From NCBI RefSeq assembly GCF_003544855.1, contig NZ_CP032101.1, positions 1,798,001 through 1,862,000 on the forward strand: a DNA stretch of 64,000 nt, given 5' to 3'. The position numbers were made by a program, and so were the translations under genes. This document shows positions 28,601-36,065 of this stretch, piece after piece (position 1 is the first letter of the stretch; the number at the start of each line of letters is the position of its first letter). The notes under the pieces were generated by a model that was given only the letters and a program-made list of their open reading frames with translations, was not told where the DNA came from and ran no database searches. The stretch comes from Malaciobacter marinus (GTDB lineage Bacteria > Campylobacterota > Campylobacteria > Campylobacterales > Arcobacteraceae).

Positions 28601-29950
28601 ATGGCGAAAAAGAAAAGATCTTTATTTGAATGTCAACACTGTGGAGAACAAGCAACAAAGTGGTTAGGAAAATGTCCTAATTGTGGTGCTTGGGATAGCT
28701 TTATAGAATTAAATGAAGAACAACAAGAAGTTTTAAAAAAAACAACAAAACTAGTATCTACAACATCAAAAGCAAAATCAATCACTCAAGTCAAGCAAGA
28801 TGATATCACAAGATTTAGTTCAAATAACAGTGAATTTGACTTAGTTTTAGGAGGAGGTATAGTTCCTGGAAGCTTAACATTAATTGGAGGAAGTCCAGGT
28901 GTTGGAAAATCAACTTTACTTTTAAAAGTAGCTGGAAATATCGCACAAAGTAATAAAAAAGTTTTATATGTTTCAGGAGAAGAGAGTGCGGGACAAATAA
29001 AACTAAGAGCAAATAGACTTGAAGCAAATCATGATGACTTATATTTATTAAGTGAAATTAAACTTGAAGAGATAATGGATGAATTATTAAGAGAAAATTA
29101 TGAAGTAGTAATTATTGACTCTATACAAACAATTTATTCAGCAGCTTTAACTTCAGCTCCTGGTTCAGTTTCACAAGTAAGAGAGATAACTTTTGAACTT
29201 ATGAGAAAAGCAAAAGATACTGATATTGCTATGTTTATTATTGGACATATTACTAAAGATGGTGCAATTGCAGGTCCAAGAGTATTAGAGCATATGGTTG
29301 ATACTGTTTTATATTTTGAAGGTGATGCAAGTAAAGAAATACGAATGCTAAGAGGTTTTAAAAATAGATTTGGCTCAACATCAGAAATAGGTATTTTTGA
29401 AATGACAAATGAGGGATTAGTTAGTGCAAAAGATATAGCTTCAAAATTTTTTGATAAATCTAAACCACAAAGTGGTTCTGCTTTGACAGTTGCTATGGAA
29501 GGAAGTCGTGCACTTATTCTTGAAGTTCAAGCTTTAGTTACAGAAAGTACCCATCCAAATCCAAAAAGAAGTGCCACAGGCTTTGATGCAAATAGATTAA
29601 ATATGCTTTTAGCACTACTTGAGAAAAAAATTGATTTACCTTTAAACCATTATGATGTATTTGTAAATATAAGTGGAGGAATAAGAATAAAAGAGAGTTC
29701 TGCTGATTTAGCAGTAATTGCAAGTATTATAAGCTCTTTTAGAGATAGACCATTATCAAAAGAGTCTGCATTTATTGGTGAAGTTTCATTAACTGGTGAG
29801 ATAAAAGATGTATATTCAATTGATATGAGATTAAAAGAGGCTCAAGCACAAGGAATAAAAAAAGCAATATGTGCACAAAAGCCATCAACAAAACTTGAAA
29901 TAAAAGTTTTTGCTGTTGATGAAGTTACAAAAATGTTAGAACTATTTTAA
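28601..29950 (+). CDS. radA: DNA repair protein RadA
   Basis: RadA, 449 residues, is a RecA-like branch-migration helicase used in recombination. A four-Cys zinc finger (CQHCGEQ and CPNCGAW, about 10-30) is followed by Walker A GGSPGVGKST (about 88-97). The RadA-specific KNRFGST is near 250. A Lon-like C-terminal domain begins at about 285 and ends with GEVSLTGEIKDV-type sequence. The length is normal. It is monocistronic and closed by a strong hairpin. Confidence 0.95.
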   Translation: MAKKKRSLFECQHCGEQATKWLGKCPNCGAWDSFIELNEEQQEVLKKTTKLVSTTSKAKSITQVKQDDITRFSSNNSEFDLVLGGGIVPGSLTLIGGSPGVGKSTLLLKVAGNIAQSNKKVLYVSGEESAGQIKLRANRLEANHDDLYLLSEIKLEEIMDELLRENYEVVIIDSIQTIYSAALTSAPGSVSQVREITFELMRKAKDTDIAMFIIGHITKDGAIAGPRVLEHMVDTVLYFEGDASKEIRMLRGFKNRFGSTSEIGIFEMTNEGLVSAKDIASKFFDKSKPQSGSALTVAMEGSRALILEVQALVTESTHPNPKRSATGFDANRLNMLLALLEKKIDLPLNHYDVFVNISGGIRIKESSADLAVIASIISSFRDRPLSKESAFIGEVSLTGEIKDVYSIDMRLKEAQAQGIKKAICAQKPSTKLEIKVFAVDEVTKMLELF

Positions 29951-29951
29951 T

Positions 29952-29985
29952 AATTAAAAGCTCAAAAGAGCTTTTAATTTTATTT
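29952..29985. terminator. Bidirectional terminator after radA
   Basis: AATTAAAAGCTC (29952-29963) and GAGCTTTTAATT (29968-29979) are perfect 12-base arms around AAAA, with T-rich sequence after. It separates the convergent radA and coiled-coil genes. Confidence 0.75.
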
Positions 29986-30429
29986 ATCTATATTTTCCAA
30001 CTCTTTTTCAGCTTTTTGCCAAGAAAGCTCAACTCTTTTATAAGCTTGTTCAAAACCATTTTTAATAGTTTGCCAAGCATCTAAAGAACTAGATTTTAAT
30101 TGTCCTAAATTTTCAGCTAATTCAACTCTTTGTTTTCGTAACTCTTTTAAAGTTTCTCTAGATTTTTCTTTTGCTTTTGTACTCATTTTTGTAAAGTTTT
30201 TATCAACTTTACTTTCTAAGTTATCTATTCTTTTATCTAGTTTTTCTAAACTTTTTTCACTCTTTTTTACTAATTGTTCTTTTTTATCAAAAGAGTAGTT
30301 TTTAATTGTACTTACCAACTCTTTTGTATCTTGCTTAATATCCTTAATAGTAATATCATTTGCACTTAAAGGAATAGCAATCACAACAAAACTAACAACT
30401 AAAAAATAAAATAGTTTTAATATTCTCAT
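29980..30429 (-). CDS. Exported coiled-coil protein, unrecognised
   Basis: This 149-residue protein is of no family I can name. A signal peptide (about 1-24, ending PLSA) is followed by an almost wholly helical Lys/Glu-rich coiled coil. Near the C terminus come the Trp-containing blocks SLDAWQTIKNGFEQAYKRV and ELSWQKAEKEL. Similar Trp-spaced repeats occur in the protein encoded just upstream, whose gene overlaps by four bases. The pair may form a structural or stress-related assembly at the periplasmic side, but this is speculation. Confidence 0.6.
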   Translation of the reverse strand: MRILKLFYFLVVSFVVIAIPLSANDITIKDIKQDTKELVSTIKNYSFDKKEQLVKKSEKSLEKLDKRIDNLESKVDKNFTKMSTKAKEKSRETLKELRKQRVELAENLGQLKSSSLDAWQTIKNGFEQAYKRVELSWQKAEKELENIDK

Positions 30430-30731
30430 TTTGAAGACTCCTCATCTTTGAATTTTTTCTTTAAATTTGTTATTTCATCACTTAGTTTATCCCAATTGTG
30501 TTCAACTGATTCTTTAAAACTCTCCCAAGAATCATCACCCTTTTGTTTGAATTCACTAAGTTTCTCTTCTGCTTCTTTTTCTAATTTTTTAAGTTTTTCT
30601 ATTTGATTTATATACTCAAGTTGCACATCGTTTTTTGCATTATCAACTCTTGTTTTTAAAATAACTATCTCGTCTTTTAACTCTTCAAGTCTACCCTCAA
30701 TTTTTTTTTGATAAAGTTCTTTTTTAGTCAT
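30426..30731 (-). CDS. Small cytoplasmic coiled-coil protein, unrecognised
   Basis: This 101-residue protein has no signal peptide and is helical throughout. The C-terminal part reads DDSWESFKESVEHNWDKLSD, echoing the Trp-spaced blocks of the exported partner encoded next. It has a good ribosome-binding site (AAAGGAG) before the ATG at 30731. It diverges from ybeY across about 140 bases. The spaced Trp/Lys/Glu pattern recalls small stress-associated or membrane-surface helices, without homology I can vouch for. Confidence 0.6.
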   Translation of the reverse strand: MTKKELYQKKIEGRLEELKDEIVILKTRVDNAKNDVQLEYINQIEKLKKLEKEAEEKLSEFKQKGDDSWESFKESVEHNWDKLSDEITNLKKKFKDEESSK

Positions 30732-30870
30732 AATGTTCTCCTTTTTTAGTTTTTATTTTTTTGGACAACTTTCTAAGCCTAATGCTTATCAAGTTAAATC
30801 CTGCTTAAATATTTTTTTAATCTTATTTCAATCTATTTTAGATATTATTTCAAAAAAAATAGGACAATTA

Positions 30871-31290
30871 ATGGTTGATTTAGACAATCGTGTAGAATTT
30901 GAAGTAGATACAAAAAAAATTGAAGAGATTACTTTAGATTTAACAAATAAAGATATTGAATTAATCATCACAAATAATGATGAAATTCAAGAAATAAACA
31001 AAGAGCATAGACAAAAAGATATGCCAACTGATGTTTTAAGTTTTCCACTGGAGTTTGATATGCCAAATATGCCTTTAGGTTCTATTGTTATATCAAATGA
31101 ATTCGTTCAAGAAAAAGCAAAAGAGTATAATCATTCAATACAAGATGAGTTTACTCTTTTATTTATACACGGTCTTCTTCACCTTTTAGGATATGACCAT
31201 GAAATTGATAATGGTGAACATAGATTAAAAGAAGAAGAACTAATCAAAAAGTATAATTTACCAAATAGTTTAATTGTAAGGAACTCGTAA
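30871..31290 (+). CDS. ybeY: Endoribonuclease YbeY (16S rRNA maturation)
   Basis: YbeY is a zinc-dependent RNase for 16S rRNA 3' processing and ribosome quality control. The metal motif HGLLHLLGYDHE (His-x3-His-x5-His) and MPTDVLSFPLEF are both present. The open frame extends upstream to 30733, but that extension is hydrophobic, unlike YbeY, and overlaps the divergent promoter region. The ATG at 30871, preceded by AGGAC, gives the expected 139 residues. The exchanger gene follows after two bases. Confidence 0.92.
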   Translation: MVDLDNRVEFEVDTKKIEEITLDLTNKDIELIITNNDEIQEINKEHRQKDMPTDVLSFPLEFDMPNMPLGSIVISNEFVQEKAKEYNHSIQDEFTLLFIHGLLHLLGYDHEIDNGEHRLKEEELIKKYNLPNSLIVRNS

Positions 31291-31292
31291 AA

Positions 31293-32213
31293 ATGGATTT
31301 TTTAATTTTCACTATCTCTATGGCTGCACTTATTTATGGTGCTGATTTTATTATACAACAAAGTGAAAAAATCGCACTTCACTATAATATTTCACATTTT
31401 GTTATTGGAGCAACTTTAGTAGCAGTAGGAACAAGTTTACCTGAAATGGCAGTATCAATGTCTGCTGCTATTAAAGGTAATGCAGATATAGCTGTTGCAA
31501 ATGTAATTGGAAGTACAATATTTAATATTTCCCTTGTTTTAGGTGCAGTATTTTTAGTTGCTAAAAAAATATCTCCAGATAGAGATTTATTTGCAAAAGA
31601 TTCTGCTTGGTCACTATTTCCAATATTAATTTTTATTCTTATGGCAATTGATGGAAAATTAAATGCTATTGATGGAATTTTATTTTTATTATTAATGGCA
31701 GGATATGTTATATTCTTAATTGGTTCAAATCAAGTTGAACAAATAGATGAAGAACTTGCTAAAGAGAAATTTGATTGGAAAAAAAGTATTGTGCTTTTAT
31801 TAATAGGATTTGTTTTTGTTGTAGTAGGTGCTGATTTTGCAATTGATAGTGCATCAAATATTGCAAGAACATTTGGAATTAGTGAATGGGCTATTGGATT
31901 ATTCTTAATCGCATTTGGGACAAGTTTACCTGAACTTACAATTTCTATTAAATCTGCACTAAAAAACAATGCTGATTTAGCAATTGGTAATATTATTGGT
32001 TCAAATGTAGCAAATTTTACTATGGTTTTAGGTGTTAGTTCTATTGTAAGTGTATTAAATGTAGATTTATCTAAAAACTTTTTTGATATAGCAGCTGCAT
32101 TTATAGTATCATTAATGCTTGTGTTTATAACAGCAAATAAACTTTATAATAAATCTGCTGGTATTGCACTACTTGTAGTATTAGCTCTTGTAATTCAAAA
32201 TAGTTTAGTTTAA
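31293..32213 (+). CDS. Calcium/sodium antiporter, CaCA family (YrbG-like)
   Basis: This 306-residue exchanger has about ten helices and the two inverted alpha repeats, GATLVAVGTSLPEMAVS (about 42-58) and LFLIAFGTSLPELTIS (about 205-220). The Glu in each GTSLPE motif binds the ion. It exchanges Ca2+ for Na+ or H+ across the inner membrane, which fits with the Mrp and NhaC sodium systems in this window. It is probably cotranscribed with ybeY. Confidence 0.9.
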   Translation: MDFLIFTISMAALIYGADFIIQQSEKIALHYNISHFVIGATLVAVGTSLPEMAVSMSAAIKGNADIAVANVIGSTIFNISLVLGAVFLVAKKISPDRDLFAKDSAWSLFPILIFILMAIDGKLNAIDGILFLLLMAGYVIFLIGSNQVEQIDEELAKEKFDWKKSIVLLLIGFVFVVVGADFAIDSASNIARTFGISEWAIGLFLIAFGTSLPELTISIKSALKNNADLAIGNIIGSNVANFTMVLGVSSIVSVLNVDLSKNFFDIAAAFIVSLMLVFITANKLYNKSAGIALLVVLALVIQNSLV

Positions 32214-32222
32214 ACTAAACTA
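32201..32222. terminator. Perfect 22-base palindrome between convergent genes
   Basis: The sequence from 32201 to 32222 equals its own reverse complement. It covers the stop codon of the exchanger and the end of the Fur-family gene, so it is probably a compact shared terminator hairpin. Confidence 0.5.
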
Positions 32223-32624
32223 CTTTGAACAATCTGGACAAACTCCAGCAAAAATAATACTTGCTTGATTTATAGTATAATTTTTTGAAGAACTTGCTTC
32301 TTTCACTAAATTAGAAATATCTAAATCTACATCTTCTATTTTTCCACAAGATGAACACACTAAATGTGAATGCTCATCTTTTACTAATTCATAAACTGAT
32401 TTTGCATTTGGTATTTTAACTTCATTTAAAAATACTTTTTCTATCATTGCATTTATATTTTTATAAATAGTTGCTAAAGAAATAGATGGAAACTTTTCTA
32501 ATAATTTTTTATATAAGTCATCAATATTCATATGACCGTTTGAATAAAGCTCTTCAACTATTGCTACTCTTTGAGGAGTAACTTTTAAATCATACTCTTT
32601 TAGTAAAATTGTATAATTAATCAT
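32220..32624 (-). CDS. perR: Fur-family regulator, PerR-like
   Basis: This 134-residue metalloregulator has a winged helix (about 10-80) with TPQRVAIVEELYSNGHMNID and SLATIYKNINAMIE. A dimerisation domain follows with the sensor region HSHLVCSSCGKIEDVDL and a second Cys pair, GVCPDCSK, at the C terminus. The two CxxC pairs form the structural zinc site. The short length and the neighbouring Dps and desulforubrerythrin genes point to peroxide-sensing PerR rather than iron-sensing Fur. The distinction is inferred. Confidence 0.8.
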   Translation of the reverse strand: MINYTILLKEYDLKVTPQRVAIVEELYSNGHMNIDDLYKKLLEKFPSISLATIYKNINAMIEKVFLNEVKIPNAKSVYELVKDEHSHLVCSSCGKIEDVDLDISNLVKEASSSKNYTINQASIIFAGVCPDCSK

Positions 32625-32744
32625 TTTTGTACCCTTTTATACCTTTCGTGAAATATTACTATATATATCTTTTAATTTCCTAATTTTTTTGTTATTATAA
32701 GTTTATTTAAAAAAATAAAAAAATTAGATAAGTATTAAAAACTA

Positions 32745-32769
32745 TTAAAGGAAAATAATTTTCCTTTAA
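32745..32769. promoter_or_regulatory. 11-base inverted repeat upstream of the dps promoter
   Basis: TTAAAGGAAAA (32745-32755) and TTTTCCTTTAA (32759-32769) are perfect arms around TAA. The repeat ends 11 bases before the TATAAT of dps, so it overlaps the -35 region, as an operator would. Being followed by GTTTTT, it could alternatively terminate a short upstream transcript. Confidence 0.4.
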
Positions 32770-32780
32770 GTTTTTATTGA

Positions 32781-32786
32781 TATAAT
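32781..32786 (+). promoter_or_regulatory. dps -10 box
   Basis: TATAAT lies 37 bases before the dps start codon, preceded by the T-rich stretch usual for this phylum. AAGGAG at 32811-32816 is the ribosome-binding site. Confidence 0.5.
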
Positions 32787-32822
32787 TTCTCTAAAGAAAA
32801 AAATTATCCAAAGGAGATCAAA

Positions 32823-33260
32823 ATGAAAAAATTGTTAAAACAACTAAAATTAATACAAGGAAGTTCTTTAGTAATGTACACTAAAGTTCACAATTACCAC
32901 TGGAATATAAAAGGTTTGCAATTCTTTGCAATTCATGAAATGACTGAAAAAATATATGGTGAATTTAGTACAATTTATGATGATGCAGCAGAAAGATTGC
33001 TTCAATTAAATGAAAAACCTCTAATATTAATAAGTGAAATAACTGAAAACTCATTTATTAAAGAAGATAAAAAAACAGATTTTGATGCAAAATATGTATT
33101 ATCAAATATATTAGAAGATTTTGAAAAATTTTTAAAAGAGTTTAAAAAACTTTCAGAACTTGCAGATGAAAATGGTGATAATACAACAGTGGCATTTGCT
33201 GATGATAATATTGCACATTTAGAAAAAAATATTTGGATGATTAAAGCCTCTATATCTTAA
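32823..33260 (+). CDS. dps: Dps family DNA-protection ferritin
   Basis: This 145-residue Dps/NapA-type ferritin forms 12-subunit shells that oxidise and store iron. The ferroxidase signature reads KVHNYHWNIKGLQFFAIHE (about 21-39) and DDAAERLLQLNE (about 56-67). The length matches Campylobacter and Helicobacter Dps/NapA. It has its own promoter, diverges from the PerR-like gene, and lies before the desulforubrerythrin gene, forming a peroxide/iron defence group. Confidence 0.92.
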   Translation: MKKLLKQLKLIQGSSLVMYTKVHNYHWNIKGLQFFAIHEMTEKIYGEFSTIYDDAAERLLQLNEKPLILISEITENSFIKEDKKTDFDAKYVLSNILEDFEKFLKEFKKLSELADENGDNTTVAFADDNIAHLEKNIWMIKASIS

Positions 33261-33279
33261 TCATATTGTCTTTTTTAAG

Positions 33280-33321
33280 TTTAGATGAATTATAATCACT
33301 AATGATGAATATTCATCTAAA
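33280..33321 (+). promoter_or_regulatory. rbr promoter inside an inverted repeat
   Basis: TTTAGATGAAT (33280-33290) and its exact complement (33311-33321) flank a 20-base spacer that contains TATAAT at 33291-33296. A second perfect 14-base palindrome lies at 33304-33317. A regulator bound here would cover the -10 box and start site. It may be a PerR operator. Confidence 0.5.
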
Positions 33322-33349
33322 CATTATATAAAATATACCAGGAGTTAAA

Positions 33350-34003
33350 ATGAGACAGTATGAATCTTATAAGTGTAATAAATGTGGAAATGTTGTTGAA
33401 GTACAAACAGTAGGTGGAGGTGAACTACACTGCTGTGGCGAAAAAATGGAGATGATTACGCAGAATTTAACTGCTGTTAATCTTATGAAAGCTTTTGCTG
33501 GCGAATCAATGGCAAGAAACAAATATGAATACTTTGCGAAGATTGCTCAAAAAGAGGGATTTAGAGATATTGCAGAACACTTCCAAAGAGCTGCAAACAA
33601 TGAAAAAATGCATGCAAAACTTGAACTTAAAGCCTGTAATGAATTGCTAACTGGCAAAGAGTTTGAAGATACTATTGGTAATTTAAAAATTGCAATTGCA
33701 GGTGAAAATTATGAAAATGAAACTATGTATCCAGATTTTGCAGAAATTGCAAAAGAAGAAGGACATAGACAAATCTCTAAAATGCTTGAAATGATTGGAA
33801 AAATCGAAATTGAACATGAGAACATGTATAAAGAACTTCTTGAAAGATTAGAAGCAGGAAAAGAGTTTGAAAGTGAAGATGATGAGGAAGAGTGGATTTG
33901 TGAAGTATGTGGACATGTACACAGAGGTAAAAAAGCTTTAAAAATGTGCCCAGTATGCAAACACCCTCAAGAATATCAATCAAGACAAAATACAAAAAAA
34001 TAA
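33350..34003 (+). CDS. Desulforubrerythrin
   Basis: This 217-residue three-domain peroxidase corresponds to Campylobacter Rrc. The N-terminal desulforedoxin-like domain has CNKCG and the adjacent CC pair (about 9-29). The central diiron four-helix bundle has [34 protein letters not shown] and EIEHENMY as metal ligands. The C-terminal rubredoxin has CEVCG and CPVCK (about 183-203). It reduces hydrogen peroxide with electrons passed through the iron centres. It is preceded by an operator-like repeat and followed by a hairpin. Confidence 0.93.
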   Translation: MRQYESYKCNKCGNVVEVQTVGGGELHCCGEKMEMITQNLTAVNLMKAFAGESMARNKYEYFAKIAQKEGFRDIAEHFQRAANNEKMHAKLELKACNELLTGKEFEDTIGNLKIAIAGENYENETMYPDFAEIAKEEGHRQISKMLEMIGKIEIEHENMYKELLERLEAGKEFESEDDEEEWICEVCGHVHRGKKALKMCPVCKHPQEYQSRQNTKK

Positions 34004-34026
34004 AGTAGAGAACTCTCTACTTTATT
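33999..34026 (+). terminator. Hairpin after the desulforubrerythrin gene
   Basis: TAAAGTAGAG (34001-34010, which includes the stop codon) pairs with CTCTACTTTA (34015-34024) around AACT. The T-run is short and the next gene starts 16 bases later, so some readthrough is likely. Confidence 0.5.
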
Positions 34027-34041
34027 ATCAATAAACTAAAC

Positions 34042-35580
34042 ATGAAAAAATATCTATTTTTATTTACATTTTTATTATCTTTTTCTTTTGCAAATGAATT
34101 TAAAGTTGCATCATATAATGTTCAAAACCTTTTTGATTTAAAATATGATAAAACTGAATACAAACAATACATACCAAATACAAAATCAAATTGGAATAAA
34201 AATACATATAATACCAAAATAAAAAATCTAGCAAAAGTTCTAAAAGATTTGGATGCAAATATTATTGCATTACAAGAAATTGAATCAATACAAGTTTTAA
34301 AAGATTTAAAAAAACAACTTCCAAGATATAGATATACATCACTTTTAAAATATAAAAATGGTGCGGTTGGTCTTGGCTTTTTAAGTGATATAAAAATCTT
34401 GCACAATAAAAAAATTTCTGTAAAATTTAATAATAAAATCTTTCGGCCTATAATGGAAACAACTTTTTATTATGAAAATATAAAATTTAAGATTTTTAAT
34501 AATCATTGGCCTTCAAAAAAAGCACAAGAGAGTTATAGAATAAAATATGCTTACACACTTTTAAATAGAATAAAAGAACTACCAAAAGATTATGATTATA
34601 TAATCTTAGGTGACTTAAATTCAAATTATGATGAAAAACAAACACTTTACTTAAATAAAAATCTTGATGATAGTTTAAATATCACTGGAATAAACGATAT
34701 TTTAAATACTATAAAAGAAGATAATACATTTATAAATAAAACATCTATTAAAACAGAAGAAAAAAGAGTTCATTATAATCTTTGGTTAGAGTTAGCATAT
34801 CAAAAAAGATTCTCTTATAAATATAGAGGAAGAAATACAACACCTGATAATATACTTCTACCCTACTCTTTATTTGATGGAAAAAAAATATCTTACATAA
34901 ATGGAAGTTTTAAAGTTTTTAAACCAAATTATTTATATAAAAATAAACAAATAAATAATTGGAAAGTAAAAAGAGGAGTACATCAAAATAAAGGTTATTC
35001 AGATCACCTTCCTATAATTGCAAGTTTTAATGTAAATGCATATAAAACTGAAGCTCAAAATGTAACTTCAATAAAAGATTTGTATAAAGTAAATAATATA
35101 AATAAACCTTTAATCATAAAAGATGCGGTAGTAATATATAAAAATGGGAAAAGTGCTATTATAAAACAAAAAAATAATCGTGCAATTTTTGTTTATAATG
35201 CTAAAAATTTAAAAGCGTTTTATAATTATGACTTAAAAATCTTTTCAATTGAGAGTTTTCATGGATTAAAAGAGATAAAAAGCCTTGCTATTATTAATGA
35301 AAAAAATAAACTTGATAATATTGATGAATATTATTTAAATAATACAAAAGATTTAACTAATATAAAATTTCAAAATGAAATAATAAAAGGGTTAAAAGTT
35401 ACTTATAAAAAAAGATATGCATATTTCAATAAAAATAAAATTAGCATATACTTCAAAAATAAAGAACTAATTCCAAAAGACAATACGAAACTTCTTTTAA
35501 AAAAAGCTCATATTGGCTATTTTAGACAAAAACCACAACTTGTAATTTATAAAAAAAGCGATTTTGAGATACTTAAATAA
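34042..35580 (+). CDS. Exported endonuclease/exonuclease/phosphatase-family nuclease
   Basis: This 512-residue protein has a signal peptide (about 1-17, ending SFA). The first roughly 335 residues form an EEP domain: NVQNLF, IIALQEIESI (catalytic Glu), NNHWPSK, LGDLNSNYD, and a terminal YSDHLPIIASF block with the active-site Asp-His. The following region (about 345-430, KDAVVIYKNGKSAIIKQ and after) looks like an OB-type fold seen in other secreted nucleases; this is tentative. It probably degrades extracellular or periplasmic DNA. No ribosome-binding site is clear. Confidence 0.75.
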   Translation: MKKYLFLFTFLLSFSFANEFKVASYNVQNLFDLKYDKTEYKQYIPNTKSNWNKNTYNTKIKNLAKVLKDLDANIIALQEIESIQVLKDLKKQLPRYRYTSLLKYKNGAVGLGFLSDIKILHNKKISVKFNNKIFRPIMETTFYYENIKFKIFNNHWPSKKAQESYRIKYAYTLLNRIKELPKDYDYIILGDLNSNYDEKQTLYLNKNLDDSLNITGINDILNTIKEDNTFINKTSIKTEEKRVHYNLWLELAYQKRFSYKYRGRNTTPDNILLPYSLFDGKKISYINGSFKVFKPNYLYKNKQINNWKVKRGVHQNKGYSDHLPIIASFNVNAYKTEAQNVTSIKDLYKVNNINKPLIIKDAVVIYKNGKSAIIKQKNNRAIFVYNAKNLKAFYNYDLKIFSIESFHGLKEIKSLAIINEKNKLDNIDEYYLNNTKDLTNIKFQNEIIKGLKVTYKKRYAYFNKNKISIYFKNKELIPKDNTKLLLKKAHIGYFRQKPQLVIYKKSDFEILK

Positions 35581-35700
35581 ATATGAACTTGATGGAGAAT
35601 TAAAATAAATATTAAATAAGTTTCCAAAAAACTAGCTCCTTTAATAACAAATTAAATTATTTTAAACTAAAATACCATAAATTACAATTAGGTTATAAAA

Positions 35701-35988
35701 ATGGGCAATACATATAATGTAATAGAAGCAGGGGTTATACAATGCGCTTGTGGAGGTAAAGTAACATTAACTTCAACAGCAAAAGTAGAACGAATAGCAG
35801 GAGCAAAGCCTTTATACCTAAAAGATATAATAGGAGCCCCAGTAGCTTGCCCAAGAAGTAAAAATAAATGTACAAAAGTAGCTTCAATATCAACAGCAGG
35901 GACAGAAACAAATGTAAAATCAACTGCTAATCATTTTTTATTAAGAACAGATGATTTAAAACAGATAAAGGAAGAGCAGTTGTATTAG
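35701..35988 (+). CDS. DUF4280 (PAAR-like) domain protein, frame-split from the following gene
   Basis: This 95-residue frame holds most of a DUF4280 domain, the PAAR-like tip that caps secretion spikes and delivers attached toxins. Two Cys pairs (15/17 in CACGG and 50/57 in CPRSKNKC) fit its metal site. The domain breaks off at RTDDLK; the last residues QIKEEQLY do not fit the family. The matching end, TDKGRAVVLVSPGQTTSKI, lies in the -1 frame, which runs straight into the 1139-residue gene. T-TTA-AAA at 35955-35961, a canonical -1 slippery heptamer, sits exactly at the switch point. Confidence 0.8.
   Translation: MGNTYNVIEAGVIQCACGGKVTLTSTAKVERIAGAKPLYLKDIIGAPVACPRSKNKCTKVASISTAGTETNVKSTANHFLLRTDDLKQIKEEQLY
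35955..35961 (+). promoter_or_regulatory. Candidate -1 ribosomal frameshift site (or one-base deletion)
   Basis: TTTAAAA is read T-TTA-AAA in the DUF4280 frame and becomes TTT-AAA after a -1 slip, entering the frame of the large downstream ORF. A weak 6-base stem (35978-35983 with 36003-36008) lies downstream. One extra A in this run would also restore a single gene. Confidence 0.45.
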
Positions 35989-36065
35989 TAAGTCCAGGAC
36001 AAACAACTTCAAAAATAATTGCCCCACCAAGTATAGAAAATGAAGATGTAATTGCAAATAAAAAA

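Noticed and set aside
30733-30870. Upstream extension of the ybeY frame
   Set aside because: The extra 46 residues are hydrophobic and unlike YbeY, and they cover the divergent promoter region. The ATG at 30871 gives the normal protein.
35978-36008. Six-base stem after the slippery heptamer as a frameshift stimulator
   Set aside because: The stem is weak with a 19-base loop. I mention it at the site but do not treat it as proof of programmed frameshifting.
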